10,749 nt of DNA, taken from NCBI GenBank assembly GCA_045540975.1, contig JAZQIE010000143.1:1-10749 (forward strand). Direction: 5' to 3'. Both the position numbers and the translations under genes were made by a program. Each line of letters starts with the position of its first letter. Within the stretch, counting starts at the first letter, position 1. The notes under the pieces were generated by a model. It searched no databases. It was not told the origin of the DNA and was given only the letters and a program-made list of their open reading frames with translations. This document shows positions 1-7,055 of the stretch, piece after piece. Origin of the DNA: SIG510 sp045540975 (GTDB lineage: Bacteria > Bacillota > Clostridia > Oscillospirales > JAAYXM01).

Positions 1-106
1 CGCATTGCGCGCTGCAGGATTCGGGAAGGTATGACCGAAACGGCGCATCCACCTGACTTATTTTATGCTGATTTGCGGACGGTGTTCCGCAGTTGGAGGT
101 ATGATT
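1..106 (+). other. Upstream gene tail and leader of rpe; no identifiable product
   Basis: The start of the window should hold the end of an upstream gene. Two plus-strand frames run in from the edge and stop at 31-33 and 54-56; neither short tail (ALRAAGFGKV, or one ending RNGAST) is long enough to recognise. In many Firmicutes rsgA precedes rpe, but nothing here proves that. A small 6-bp hairpin (arms 74-79 and 86-91) lies just before the rpe ribosome binding site; it has no T tract, so I do not call it a terminator. I see no convincing promoter, so rpe is probably cotranscribed with the upstream gene. Confidence 0.3.
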
Positions 107-754
107 ATGATTTTGGTTTCCCCTTCCATTCTCTCCGCGGATTTTGCGAATTTGGAGCGCGATCTTTTGATGCTGGAGTCTTGCGGCGCGGATATGGCGC
201 ACGTGGATGTGATGGACGGACATTTTGTCCCGAATCTCACGATTGGCGCGCCTGTCGTCAAGGCGCTTCGCAAGGTGACGAAGCTTCCGCTTGACGTACA
301 TCTCATGATTTCCGACCCTGACCGATATCTCGACGATTTTGTCAAAGCGGGTGCGGATTATATCACCATTCACGAGGAATGCAACGCGCCCATCAAAGAT
401 ACCTTGGAGCGGATTCGGGCCGCGGGTGTGAAGGCTTCCCTTTCCATCAAGCCGAATACCCCGACTGCGGTTTTGGAGGAGTATTTGCCGCTCATTGACA
501 TGGTGCTCATCATGACGGTTGAGCCGGGCTTTGGCGGTCAGTCCTTCATCCCCTCCTGCATGGAGAAAATCAAAGAGACGCGCGCGATGATTGAGCGCGT
601 GAATCCGAAGTGTTTGCTCGAGATTGACGGCGGCGTAACGACGCAGAATGCTCCCGCTTGCATTGAAGCGGGCGCGGATGTCATTGTCGGGGGAAGTGCG
701 GTATTCGGCGCACCCGACCGTGCCGCGGCAATTTCCGCAATTCGCGGCAGGTAA
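107..754 (+). CDS. rpe: Ribulose-phosphate 3-epimerase
   Basis: Cytosolic enzyme that interconverts D-ribulose 5-phosphate and D-xylulose 5-phosphate in the pentose phosphate pathway. It is a 215-residue protein, normal for the family, and a single TIM-barrel domain throughout. Visible family motifs are SPSILSADFANL (residues 5-16), HVDVMDGHFVPNLTIG (32-47), DVHLM (63-67), the phosphate-binding TVEPGFGGQSF (137-147) and EIDGGV (172-177). The metal and catalytic set H32, D34, H65 and D174 is complete. I chose the ATG at 107 because the GGAGGT at 95-100 is correctly spaced from it; the in-frame ATG at 101 directly abuts that site and the one at 65 would add a tail absent from the family. The stop codon lies inside the ribosome binding site of the next gene, implying translational coupling. 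Confidence 0.96.
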   Translation: MILVSPSILSADFANLERDLLMLESCGADMAHVDVMDGHFVPNLTIGAPVVKALRKVTKLPLDVHLMISDPDRYLDDFVKAGADYITIHEECNAPIKDTLERIRAAGVKASLSIKPNTPTAVLEEYLPLIDMVLIMTVEPGFGGQSFIPSCMEKIKETRAMIERVNPKCLLEIDGGVTTQNAPACIEAGADVIVGGSAVFGAPDRAAAISAIRGR

Positions 755-765
755 GGAGGCAGACG

Positions 766-2517
766 ATGGCTGATTCTTCACGTAAGAAACAAAGTTTTCT
801 CAAAGGCACGCTGATTTTATCCATCGCCGCGGTGATTGTAAAGGTCATCGGCGCGGTATTCAAGATTCCGCTCATGAACATCCTGGGCGGCGACGGCATG
901 GGATATTTCAGCACCGCGTATGACCTTTATATGCCGGTGTATGTACTTTCCACCGCAGGGCTTCCGGTTGCGATTGCGCGTGTGGTGGCGGAGTTTTCGT
1001 CGCAAGGGCGCTTTCAAGATGTAAAGAAGACACTCAAGGTTGCAAACCGCACCTTCTTTGTCACGGGATTTTTGGGATTTTGCATCATGTTCTTCGGTGC
1101 GAAGTTCTTTGTTAGCACCATTGACAACCCGGGCGCATACCTCGCGGTTGTTGCGATGGCACCGACCGTATTCTTTGTGTGTCTGACCAGTGCGTACCGC
1201 GGATACTATCAAGGACTTCAAAATATGTACCCCACCGCGATTTCGCAGGTGGTGGAGGCACTTTTAAAGCTGGTACTCGGCTTAGGGCTTTCGCTTTGGG
1301 TGTACAACGCGGGCATGAACGGGTTTGACACCGCAGGCGCGGTATTCGGAAAGCCTGCTACGGATTTTGAAGCGGCACGGCTGATTGCTCTGCAATACGC
1401 TGCCGCCGCCGCGATTTTGAGCGTTGCCATCGGCTCCTTTGGGAGTGCGGCATCCACATGGCTGTATTACCGTATCAAGGGTGACAAGATTACCAAAGAT
1501 GAGATTTCCGCTCCGCAAGAGAGTATTTCTGCGAATGCGATCTTCAAAAAAGTGGTAAAAATCGCAGTCCCGATTGCGCTTGGATCGATGGTGGGTCAGG
1601 TCACGGGACTCATTGACCTTTGGAGTGTGCTGAATCGTTTGGGGCACGCGGTGGAAGTGAATTATCCCGCGATTGCCGAGATGTACGGCAGCGCAATCCC
1701 CGCGGGGAAGGCGCTGGAATCCATCCCGAATTACTTAAACGGATGTTATAAGGGCATGGCGGTTACGCTCTACAACCTGATTCCGACCTTCACGGTCGCG
1801 ATGGGTGTGAGTGCGCTGCCCGCGGTCACGGTGGCTTGGGAGCAGAAAGACTCCCTCGCGCTCAAGCGGAGTGTGGAATCGGTTTTGCGCGTGACCATGC
1901 TCTTCGTTCTGCCTGCGGGGCTTGGGATGAGCGCACTCGCGCAGCCCATTCTCACCCTTCTCTACGGCGGTCGCCCCGATGAAGTGGTGATTGCGACTCC
2001 CCTTTTGGTCCTCCTCGGTCTTGCGGTGATTTTCGCCGCCGCCTGCTCCCCCATCAACAGCATGCTGCAAGCGGTGGGGCGCGCGGATTTGCCCGTAAAA
2101 ATCATGATTGGTTGCGCGGCACTCAAGCTTGTCATCAATTATATTTTGGTGGGGATTCCCGAAATCAACATCCGCGGCGCGGCAATCGGAACACTTATTT
2201 GCTATGTTCTCATTATGACCATCAGTTTGTTCTTCCTCTTCCGCATTGCGAAGATTCGGCCGAATATGAAGACCACCTTTATCCGTCCTGCGCTGTCCGC
2301 AATTCTGTGTGCGGCGGCGGCATACGGCGCGTATGCGCTCTTCCATGCATTCCTGCCCGGAAAACTCTGCACCATCCTTGCAATCGGTGTTGCGGGCGTT
2401 GTGTACGTGGTGAGTCTGGTGCTCCTTCGTGCCATCACGGAAGAAGACATCAAGATGCTCCCCAAGGGAGAAAAACTTGCTCGACTCTATCGCAAGCTCC
2501 CCGGAATCAAGGAATAA
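766..2517 (+). CDS. MurJ/SpoVB-like lipid II or polysaccharide flippase (MOP superfamily)
   Basis: Polytopic inner-membrane protein of 583 residues, expected to move a lipid-linked saccharide such as lipid II across the membrane for wall or spore-cortex synthesis. The N-terminus FLKGTLILSIAAVIVKVIGA (12-31) followed by FKIPLMNILGGDGMGYFSTAYDLY is the typical start of SpoVB/YabM/MurJ relatives. Many hydrophobic helices follow over the whole length (about 14 expected in the family), and the segment AIFAAACSPINSMLQAVGRADLPVK is typical of the second half of these transporters. It is longer than SpoVB (about 520), with loops near residues 185-200 and 235-260. The start is set by TAAGGAGG at 752-759, six bases before ATG 766. 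It forms an operon with rpe. Whether it serves vegetative wall synthesis, sporulation or exopolysaccharide cannot be told, so no symbol is given. Confidence 0.85.
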   Translation: MADSSRKKQSFLKGTLILSIAAVIVKVIGAVFKIPLMNILGGDGMGYFSTAYDLYMPVYVLSTAGLPVAIARVVAEFSSQGRFQDVKKTLKVANRTFFVTGFLGFCIMFFGAKFFVSTIDNPGAYLAVVAMAPTVFFVCLTSAYRGYYQGLQNMYPTAISQVVEALLKLVLGLGLSLWVYNAGMNGFDTAGAVFGKPATDFEAARLIALQYAAAAAILSVAIGSFGSAASTWLYYRIKGDKITKDEISAPQESISANAIFKKVVKIAVPIALGSMVGQVTGLIDLWSVLNRLGHAVEVNYPAIAEMYGSAIPAGKALESIPNYLNGCYKGMAVTLYNLIPTFTVAMGVSALPAVTVAWEQKDSLALKRSVESVLRVTMLFVLPAGLGMSALAQPILTLLYGGRPDEVVIATPLLVLLGLAVIFAAACSPINSMLQAVGRADLPVKIMIGCAALKLVINYILVGIPEINIRGAAIGTLICYVLIMTISLFFLFRIAKIRPNMKTTFIRPALSAILCAAAAYGAYALFHAFLPGKLCTILAIGVAGVVYVVSLVLLRAITEEDIKMLPKGEKLARLYRKLPGIKE

Positions 2518-2609
2518 TAAACTTGTAAAAACGTGGTGTGTGACTGTATGAACGAAGCACCCCCGATTCACTGCAGCATTTTAACAGGATTGACGAATAA
2601 ATGAAAAAG

Positions 2610-2649
2610 CAAGCGATGTTTGGAGTAATCCGAACATCGCTTGTTTTTT
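2610..2649 (+). terminator. Intrinsic terminator of the rpe-flippase operon
   Basis: A 15-bp stem (2610-2624 with 2629-2643, one G-T wobble) around a GTAA loop is followed directly by six T (2644-2649). It lies about 90 bases after the flippase stop. The stretch 2518-2609 holds no gene that I can support. The terminator marks the boundary between the housekeeping operon and the AT-richer two-gene cassette. Confidence 0.93.
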
Positions 2650-2652
2650 CGG

Positions 2653-2661
2653 TGCGACAGA
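2653..2661. repeat. 9-bp direct repeat, left copy, flanking the KAP/UDG-like cassette
   Basis: TGCGACAGA occurs here, four bases after the terminator T tract, and again at 5421-5429, three bases after the stop of the second cassette gene. The two copies bracket the promoter and both genes. The match does not extend further in either direction. It could be a target-site duplication or a recombination scar, but a 9-bp match between two flanks of about 100 bases has a few-percent chance of arising randomly. Confidence 0.4.
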
Positions 2662-2740
2662 GTTGTTTTCGTGTTTTATGGATTGCAATACATTTCTGCC
2701 GTTACAAAACATTCCCCAAAAACTCTTTGCCAATGTTCTC

Positions 2741-2769
2741 TTGCTATCTTTTTCTGTTTATGGTATTCT
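2741..2769 (+). promoter_or_regulatory. Putative sigma-A promoter of the KAP/UDG-like operon
   Basis: TTGCTA (2741-2746), a 17-bp spacer and TATTCT (2764-2769) give four matches of six in each hexamer. The site is placed between the preceding terminator and the KAP start codon, predicting a leader of about 25-30 bases. It means the cassette can be transcribed independently of rpe. No operator-like palindrome is obvious around it. Confidence 0.45.
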
Positions 2770-2802
2770 TCTAACAGAAAGAAACGCAACGGAGGAAGTA
2801 AT

Positions 2803-4572
2803 ATGAACGGATTCACAGATAAACCTACCAGCACAATTAACGAAGATGCTTTCGGTGTTCAGCAATATATCGCAGGTTTGGGCGAATTTATTCTTGAATG
2901 CTACACCCCTATGACGATTGCCATCCAAGGCGATTGGGGCAGCGGCAAAACATCTATGATGAATATGATTCGCGAGCAGCTGGACAATCGAGTCATTACC
3001 ATCTGGTTCAATACTTGGCAGTACTCCCAGTTTAACATGGGCGATGCCCTTGCAATCTCCTTCCTCTCTCGCTTGATTGCCGATTTGGAAACAGAGCAAG
3101 AGAAGAAATCCGGTAACATCAAAAAAGTCTTGCAAACCATTTCTCATTTTGCAAAAACGGCCACTGTGATTGCTGCGGATACCTTCGTAGGCGGCAAAGC
3201 AGCAGACACTTTGGAAAACGGTCTTTCCACCTTTTCCGAATCAAACGAAGTCGATATGCCTCAGGCAATCAATGAATTGAAAGAACAATTTCAGCAAGCG
3301 GTGAATCATAAAATTCAACAAACCGGAAAAGATCGATTGGTTATCTTTATTGATGACCTTGACCGTCTCCACCCCGGTAAAGCGGTTGAATTGCTGGAAG
3401 TACTGAAGTTATTCTTGGATTGTGATAACTGCGTATTCGTCCTTGCCATTGACTATGCAGTTGTTTCCCAAGGTGTGAAGCAGAAATACGGTGAGTTAAT
3501 CGGCGAAGAAAAAGGCAGAAGCTTTTTTGATAAGATTATTCAAGTACCGTTCAAAATGCCTGTGGCTCAGTACAATGTCAAAAACTATGTAATCTCTTCG
3601 CTACAAGCTTTGGGAATTGTTGTTTCCGACGCCGAGGTGGAACACTATGTAAAACTGATTCAGCGTTCTGTGGGTTGCAACCCTCGTGCAATGAAGCGTC
3701 TGTTCAATGCGTTCCTGTTGCTGAACAAGATTGCTGTCAACGGAACTGTCATTGATGCGGCACAGAGAAAAATGCTGTTTGCAATTCTCTGTCTCCAACT
3801 CTCTTTTGAGAACATCTATAATTACATTGTTCAAAATGCAGAAGACTGTCACGATGGAAATATGCTCCAATCCTTGACCAATCCCGAAACATACACGGAA
3901 GGCAGCGATGCAGAGCTCCTTGCCCATCAGCTGCATCTCAACTCCGATACCGATATCCTTAATGCAGTTGATTTCATGAGTGTTTTTGTAAATGCATTAG
4001 ACCAAGACGGTGACGGACAGCTTTCAGAGGGAGAAATCAGTTCCTTTATCAATATTCTTCATTTCTCCACAATCACAGCAAACACCTCCACCGTAACCAA
4101 TACAGATTCCAATTTAGAAAACCATTATCGCTATTATAATCGTGATATTATCAAGGATGTTCTCGTCGCAATCCAAGGTACACATAGCGGTGGTGCATTC
4201 AAGATTTATCAAACACGCACGAACAAGAATCCTAACTGGAGAAAGCATTATGCCGGCGGCTGGAAATGTATCGCAACGGCCTTTGGTACCATCAATTTTG
4301 AATTTAAGATTACAACCAGTTTGCAGGACAAAACATCTGCTTTGAGTATTTATTTCTATCCTACCGATAAAACTGACCGCAAAAAGTTTATGGAACATAT
4401 GGAGCCGTGGCATACTGCACAGGACTACGGTTTTAGATATTGGGAAGAACGTTGTGGTTATCTACTGGACAATAAAACCGTTCACGCAGATGCTCGCAAC
4501 GAAATAATCCAATACTTTGTTTCGAATGTGCTGACGATTGCAGAAAGTGTTGAAATTGCGCTACTGTCTTAA
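2803..4572 (+). CDS. KAP-family P-loop NTPase with an internal EF-hand loop
   Basis: 589-residue ATPase of the KAP group (STAND-related P-loop NTPases, often found in mobile or defence loci). Walker A is GDWGSGKT (43-50), the KAP hallmark FNTWQYSQFN follows near residues 68-77, and Walker B is LVIFIDDLDR (179-188, acidic D184/D185). FDKIIQVPFKMP and a helical lid with CNPRAMKRLFNAF come after. Many KAP proteins carry transmembrane helices between Walker A and B; here that insert (about 85-175) is charged and soluble, so a cytosolic protein is likely. Residues 400-411 form a canonical EF-hand loop. The C-terminal part (about 430-589, with NWRKHYAGGW at 478-487 and FRYWEER at 544-550) is an alpha/beta domain that I cannot assign; it faintly recalls the DUF4268-type domain of some nuclease-like proteins. 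ATG 2803 is chosen for GGAGGA at 2791-2796; upstream in-frame codons run through the terminator. Probable role is an NTP-driven sensor or motor acting with the next gene (inference). Confidence 0.85.
   Translation: MNGFTDKPTSTINEDAFGVQQYIAGLGEFILECYTPMTIAIQGDWGSGKTSMMNMIREQLDNRVITIWFNTWQYSQFNMGDALAISFLSRLIADLETEQEKKSGNIKKVLQTISHFAKTATVIAADTFVGGKAADTLENGLSTFSESNEVDMPQAINELKEQFQQAVNHKIQQTGKDRLVIFIDDLDRLHPGKAVELLEVLKLFLDCDNCVFVLAIDYAVVSQGVKQKYGELIGEEKGRSFFDKIIQVPFKMPVAQYNVKNYVISSLQALGIVVSDAEVEHYVKLIQRSVGCNPRAMKRLFNAFLLLNKIAVNGTVIDAAQRKMLFAILCLQLSFENIYNYIVQNAEDCHDGNMLQSLTNPETYTEGSDAELLAHQLHLNSDTDILNAVDFMSVFVNALDQDGDGQLSEGEISSFINILHFSTITANTSTVTNTDSNLENHYRYYNRDIIKDVLVAIQGTHSGGAFKIYQTRTNKNPNWRKHYAGGWKCIATAFGTINFEFKITTSLQDKTSALSIYFYPTDKTDRKKFMEHMEPWHTAQDYGFRYWEERCGYLLDNKTVHADARNEIIQYFVSNVLTIAESVEIALLS
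4000..4035 (+). other. Encoded EF-hand calcium-binding loop in the KAP NTPase
   Basis: Residues 400-411 read DQDGDGQLSEGE. The ligand positions 1, 3, 5, 9 and 12 are D, D, D, S and E, with G at position 6 and L at position 8, a perfect match to the canonical EF-hand/dockerin-type 12-residue loop. The preceding segment (DFMSVFVNAL) and the following one (ISSFINILHF) are both compatible with the flanking E and F helices. Only one such loop is seen, so pairing within a dimer or with another protein would be needed for a classical EF-hand pair. Calcium binding is an inference from the motif. Confidence 0.65.
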
Positions 4573-4595
4573 ATCTAAAGCAACGGAGGAATGAT

Positions 4596-5417
4596 ATGGA
4601 ATCCCAATTAAGAGAACGATACAAACAGATTTTTGTAAGCAGAAAAAATGAGCCGATCTGGGCAACACACAAAACCACTGTCGGGCATACCCATGAGTTA
4701 ATCCATTGCCCGATTCCCTTTGTCGGAAAAAACTACCGCGAAGAGAATACAAAAATCTTACTGTATGCAAGTGCAGAAAATCTATCCGGATACACCGGCT
4801 ATTTAGACGCAGATGAAGATGCCATTCATCGACATCGAAATTTCTTCAATCGAACGGTTGCAAACGAAGACTCTTTTTTCCCTAACGTCCATATTCAGCC
4901 AATCAACGACGGCGTCTTGGCACTTGCAGCGCTATACATATATATGAACTTCCATCCGGTAGATAACATTACACCCGGAGAGTTTTTGGAACGAATCTCC
5001 TTTGCCAATTACTGCAAATATACGATTCAGCCGGAAAATCAAAATGGGCGTTTCCGAAATCAAGACTATGCAGGCAATGCCGAATATCTACAACAGTCCC
5101 ACGCCTATCTCAAAGCTGACATTGAAGTATTAAAGCCCGACTACATTATTATGCCAAAGTCAATTTATCGGACGGACCGAGAATTCATCGATCAAAGCAA
5201 AGCAACCGCCAAGGTGCTTCCCATTTATCAAATGAACGCACGCAATATCAATCTGCGTATCAAAAAGTATCCTCGAACACCGTTGGAGGAACTGAATCCA
5301 GTACTTCGCACTTGGTATGAACAGATACATTCCAACGGAATCACCGGCAAAACAAAAGAAAATTTCCTTTCTGTTTTTACATACTTAAATGATGTCTTGT
5401 GTGCGCATCGCACTTAG
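4596..5417 (+). CDS. Uracil-DNA-glycosylase-superfamily-like protein, cassette partner
   Basis: 273-residue protein of no certain family. The arrangement of segments resembles the UDG fold: a hydrophobic strand KILLYASAENLSGYTGYL (53-70) where the motif-A loop would be, a central helix DGVLALAALYIYM (105-117), then ISFANYCKYTI (134-144) where UDGs have the 'TNxVK' strand, and YLKADIEVLKPDYIIMPKSIY (171-191), matching the usual 'L..EI..LKP..IV.LG' helix-strand. The catalytic acid of motif A and the HPS-type motif B are not evident; VLPIYQMNARNINLRI takes the latter's place. It may therefore be inactive, bind modified bases or nucleotides, or only share the fold. GGAGGA at 4585-4590 sets ATG 4596. 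The gene starts 23 bases after the KAP stop, with the same 11-base ribosome-binding segment, so the two form an operon. No signal peptide or membrane helix is seen. Confidence 0.5.
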   Translation: MESQLRERYKQIFVSRKNEPIWATHKTTVGHTHELIHCPIPFVGKNYREENTKILLYASAENLSGYTGYLDADEDAIHRHRNFFNRTVANEDSFFPNVHIQPINDGVLALAALYIYMNFHPVDNITPGEFLERISFANYCKYTIQPENQNGRFRNQDYAGNAEYLQQSHAYLKADIEVLKPDYIIMPKSIYRTDREFIDQSKATAKVLPIYQMNARNINLRIKKYPRTPLEELNPVLRTWYEQIHSNGITGKTKENFLSVFTYLNDVLCAHRT

Positions 5418-5420
5418 TTT

Positions 5421-5429
5421 TGCGACAGA
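5421..5429. repeat. 9-bp direct repeat, right copy, flanking the KAP/UDG-like cassette
   Basis: Second copy of TGCGACAGA, three bases after the TAG stop of the UDG-like gene; the first copy is at 2653-2661. It supports, without proving, insertion of the intervening 2.8 kb as one unit. Confidence 0.4.
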
Positions 5430-5448
5430 AACGATGGCGAACAGAAAG

Positions 5449-5480
5449 AGAAACAGCGTGACAACGGTCACGCTGTTTCT
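5449..5480. terminator. Shared hairpin terminator between convergent operons
   Basis: A perfect 14-bp stem (5449-5462 with 5467-5480) encloses an AACG loop. It lies between the UDG-like gene and the convergent AGCS symporter. The ends of the stem are A/T-rich (AGAAACAG / CTGTTTCT); the minus-strand side continues CTTTCTGTTC, while the plus side continues ATAAAAATC. It should therefore work better for the symporter transcript, and possibly for both. No other terminator is visible for either gene. Confidence 0.7.
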
Positions 5481-5528
5481 ATAAAAATCACCATATTTTC
5501 AATCATGCTATTGCATAAGTCTTTATGC

Positions 5529-6941
5529 TTAGTCTTGCCAGAAGTCGGTCTTGCCTTCCAGTCCGACCGTGGAGGCTTTGAAGGTGGGGTTTTTGCCTTC
5601 TTTGCGCTGTGCAATGTAATCCTTGAGAGCGCCGAGTGCGGGTTTTGCGAGGATGACGATTGCAGGCAGGTTGATGAACACCATAAAGCCCATGATGATA
5701 TCCGAAATGTTCCAGACCATATTTGCCTCAAACTGCGCACCTGCGAAGATGAGGATGCAGGAGACAATGTAGAACAGATTCATTTCTTTCTTCTTGAGGG
5801 TGCGTTTTGCGAGGTAGTTGAGGCAGTTTTCGCAATAGAAAAGGTTTCCGATGAGGGTGGTAAATGCGAAGAGCAAGAGCGCGATTGTGACGAAATAGAA
5901 ACCGAAAGAGCCAAAGTTTCCGCTGAGTGCGGTCTGGACAAACGGTGCGCCCTGCAAACTCTCGCTCGGGACAACCCCACTCGAGAGACACATCATTGCG
6001 GTTGCGGTACAGATGAGGAGTGTGTCGATAAACACGCTCAGCATCTGCACAAGGCCTTGCTTGACCGGATGGGTAACATCCGCGCTTGCCGCGGCATTCG
6101 GAGCCGAGCCGACACCTGCTTCGTTGGAGTAAAGGCCGCGCTTGATTCCGTGCATGAGTGCGGAGCCCGCAAAACCGCCGAAGATGGCTTTGAAATCAAA
6201 TGCGGAGCGGAAGATATTCACAAACACCGCAGGAAGCATCTTGATATTCAGCACCATGACAACAAGTGCCATGAGGATATACACGACACCCATAATCGGG
6301 ACCATGACACCCGCGACTTTGACGATGCGTTTCCCGCCGCCGAGGACACAGAATGCGACCAGGAGCGCAAGAAGTGCGCCGCAGATGATTGAGGTTTTCG
6401 GATTGTAGAAACTGTATCCGGACAGACTGTCCACCAGGTTAAACGAGCAGAGCATATTGAAGCCGACCGCATAGGTAAGAAGCAGCGCGATCGCAAAAAT
6501 CACGCCCAGCCAACGCTGACCGAGACCGCCTTGGATGTAATACGCGGGACCGCCGTAGCTGCCGCCGTTTTCATCGCGTTTTTTGAAGATTTGCGCGAGT
6601 GTACTTTCAATAAATGCGGAGGCACCGCCGATGACCGCGATGACCCACATCCAGAACACCGCACCGTAGCCGCCGACCGCAATCGCGTTTGCGACACCCA
6701 CGATGTTACCGGTACCCACACGGCTTGCGGTGGAGACCATGAGCGCCTGGAACGGCGAGACCGCCTGCTTGTTGTTTGATTTCTCACCGGTGAGGCGGAT
6801 GGATTCCCCGAGGAGGCGGAACTGGACACCCTTGGTACGGATTGTGAAATACAACCCCACACCCAAAAGCATGATAATCAGGATGTAACTGTACATCACG
6901 TTGCTGATATCCCCAATCAGCTTGTCAAAGAAATCGTACAT
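5529..6941 (-). CDS. Alanine/glycine:cation (Na+) symporter, AGCS family
   Basis: 470-residue integral membrane transporter that imports alanine and/or glycine, normally with sodium. The AGCS signature is clear: SPFQALMVSTASRVGTGNIV (62-81) followed by GVANAIAVGGYGAVFWMW (82-99), then GGSYGGPAYYIQGGLG (126-141) and GLYSNEAGVGSAPNAAASAD (269-288). Length and the series of hydrophobic helices (about 10-11) are normal for AlsT/AgcS proteins. The start is supported by AAAGGGG (minus strand, 6948-6954), six bases before the ATG. It is transcribed alone, with a promoter close upstream and a hairpin terminator downstream. No glycine riboswitch, which sometimes precedes such genes, is visible. The exact substrate cannot be read from sequence. 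Confidence 0.94.
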   Translation of the reverse strand: MYDFFDKLIGDISNVMYSYILIIMLLGVGLYFTIRTKGVQFRLLGESIRLTGEKSNNKQAVSPFQALMVSTASRVGTGNIVGVANAIAVGGYGAVFWMWVIAVIGGASAFIESTLAQIFKKRDENGGSYGGPAYYIQGGLGQRWLGVIFAIALLLTYAVGFNMLCSFNLVDSLSGYSFYNPKTSIICGALLALLVAFCVLGGGKRIVKVAGVMVPIMGVVYILMALVVMVLNIKMLPAVFVNIFRSAFDFKAIFGGFAGSALMHGIKRGLYSNEAGVGSAPNAAASADVTHPVKQGLVQMLSVFIDTLLICTATAMMCLSSGVVPSESLQGAPFVQTALSGNFGSFGFYFVTIALLLFAFTTLIGNLFYCENCLNYLAKRTLKKKEMNLFYIVSCILIFAGAQFEANMVWNISDIIMGFMVFINLPAIVILAKPALGALKDYIAQRKEGKNPTFKASTVGLEGKTDFWQD

Positions 6942-6971
6942 GGAATTCCCCTTTCAAAGATGAATACATCG

Positions 6972-7000
6972 AGTATATCACACTTTTTTATAAATTTCTA
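6972..7000 (-). promoter_or_regulatory. Putative sigma-A promoter of the AGCS symporter gene
   Basis: On the minus strand TAGAAA (7000-6995), a 17-bp spacer and TATACT (6977-6972; five of six matches) sit in an AT-rich stretch just before the gene. The predicted start near 6965 gives a leader of about 24 bases with only the ribosome binding site, so there is little room for RNA-level control. Confidence 0.6.
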
Positions 7001-7020
7001 CACTTTTCGCAAAAATAGGA

Positions 7021-7049
7021 TTTTCAAACGGGTTTTTTTTCGATATAAT
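7021..7049 (+). promoter_or_regulatory. Orphan plus-strand promoter with perfect -10
   Basis: TTTTCA (7021-7026), a 17-bp spacer containing eight consecutive T, and a perfect TATAAT (7044-7049). Predicted start is about 7056. No plus-strand coding region begins downstream; the transcript would cover a hairpin at 7059-7090 and then run antisense into the ferritin gene. It is either the promoter of a small RNA or a chance match in AT-rich DNA. Confidence 0.4.
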
Positions 7050-7055
7050 AAGAAC

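Noticed and set aside
74..91. Small hairpin before rpe considered as a terminator of the upstream gene
   Set aside because: Only 6 bp with no T tract, and it abuts the rpe ribosome binding site.
1735..2571. 278-codon minus-strand open frame opposite the flippase gene
   Set aside because: Composition is His/Arg/Glu-rich with no recognisable domain; it is the antisense shadow of a clear membrane-protein gene.
2601..2775. Short plus-strand frame from ATG 2601 running through the terminator
   Set aside because: No ribosome binding site, and the codons read through the terminator stem and T tract; the peptide has no features.
2641..2802. Upstream extension of the KAP NTPase reading frame
   Set aside because: The extension starts inside the previous terminator and spans the predicted promoter; ATG 2803 has a well-placed GGAGGA.
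5505..6392. 295-codon plus-strand open frame opposite the AGCS symporter
   Set aside because: Rich in Cys, His, Asp and Glu as expected for the antisense of a transporter; no ribosome binding site; the minus-strand AGCS signature is decisive.
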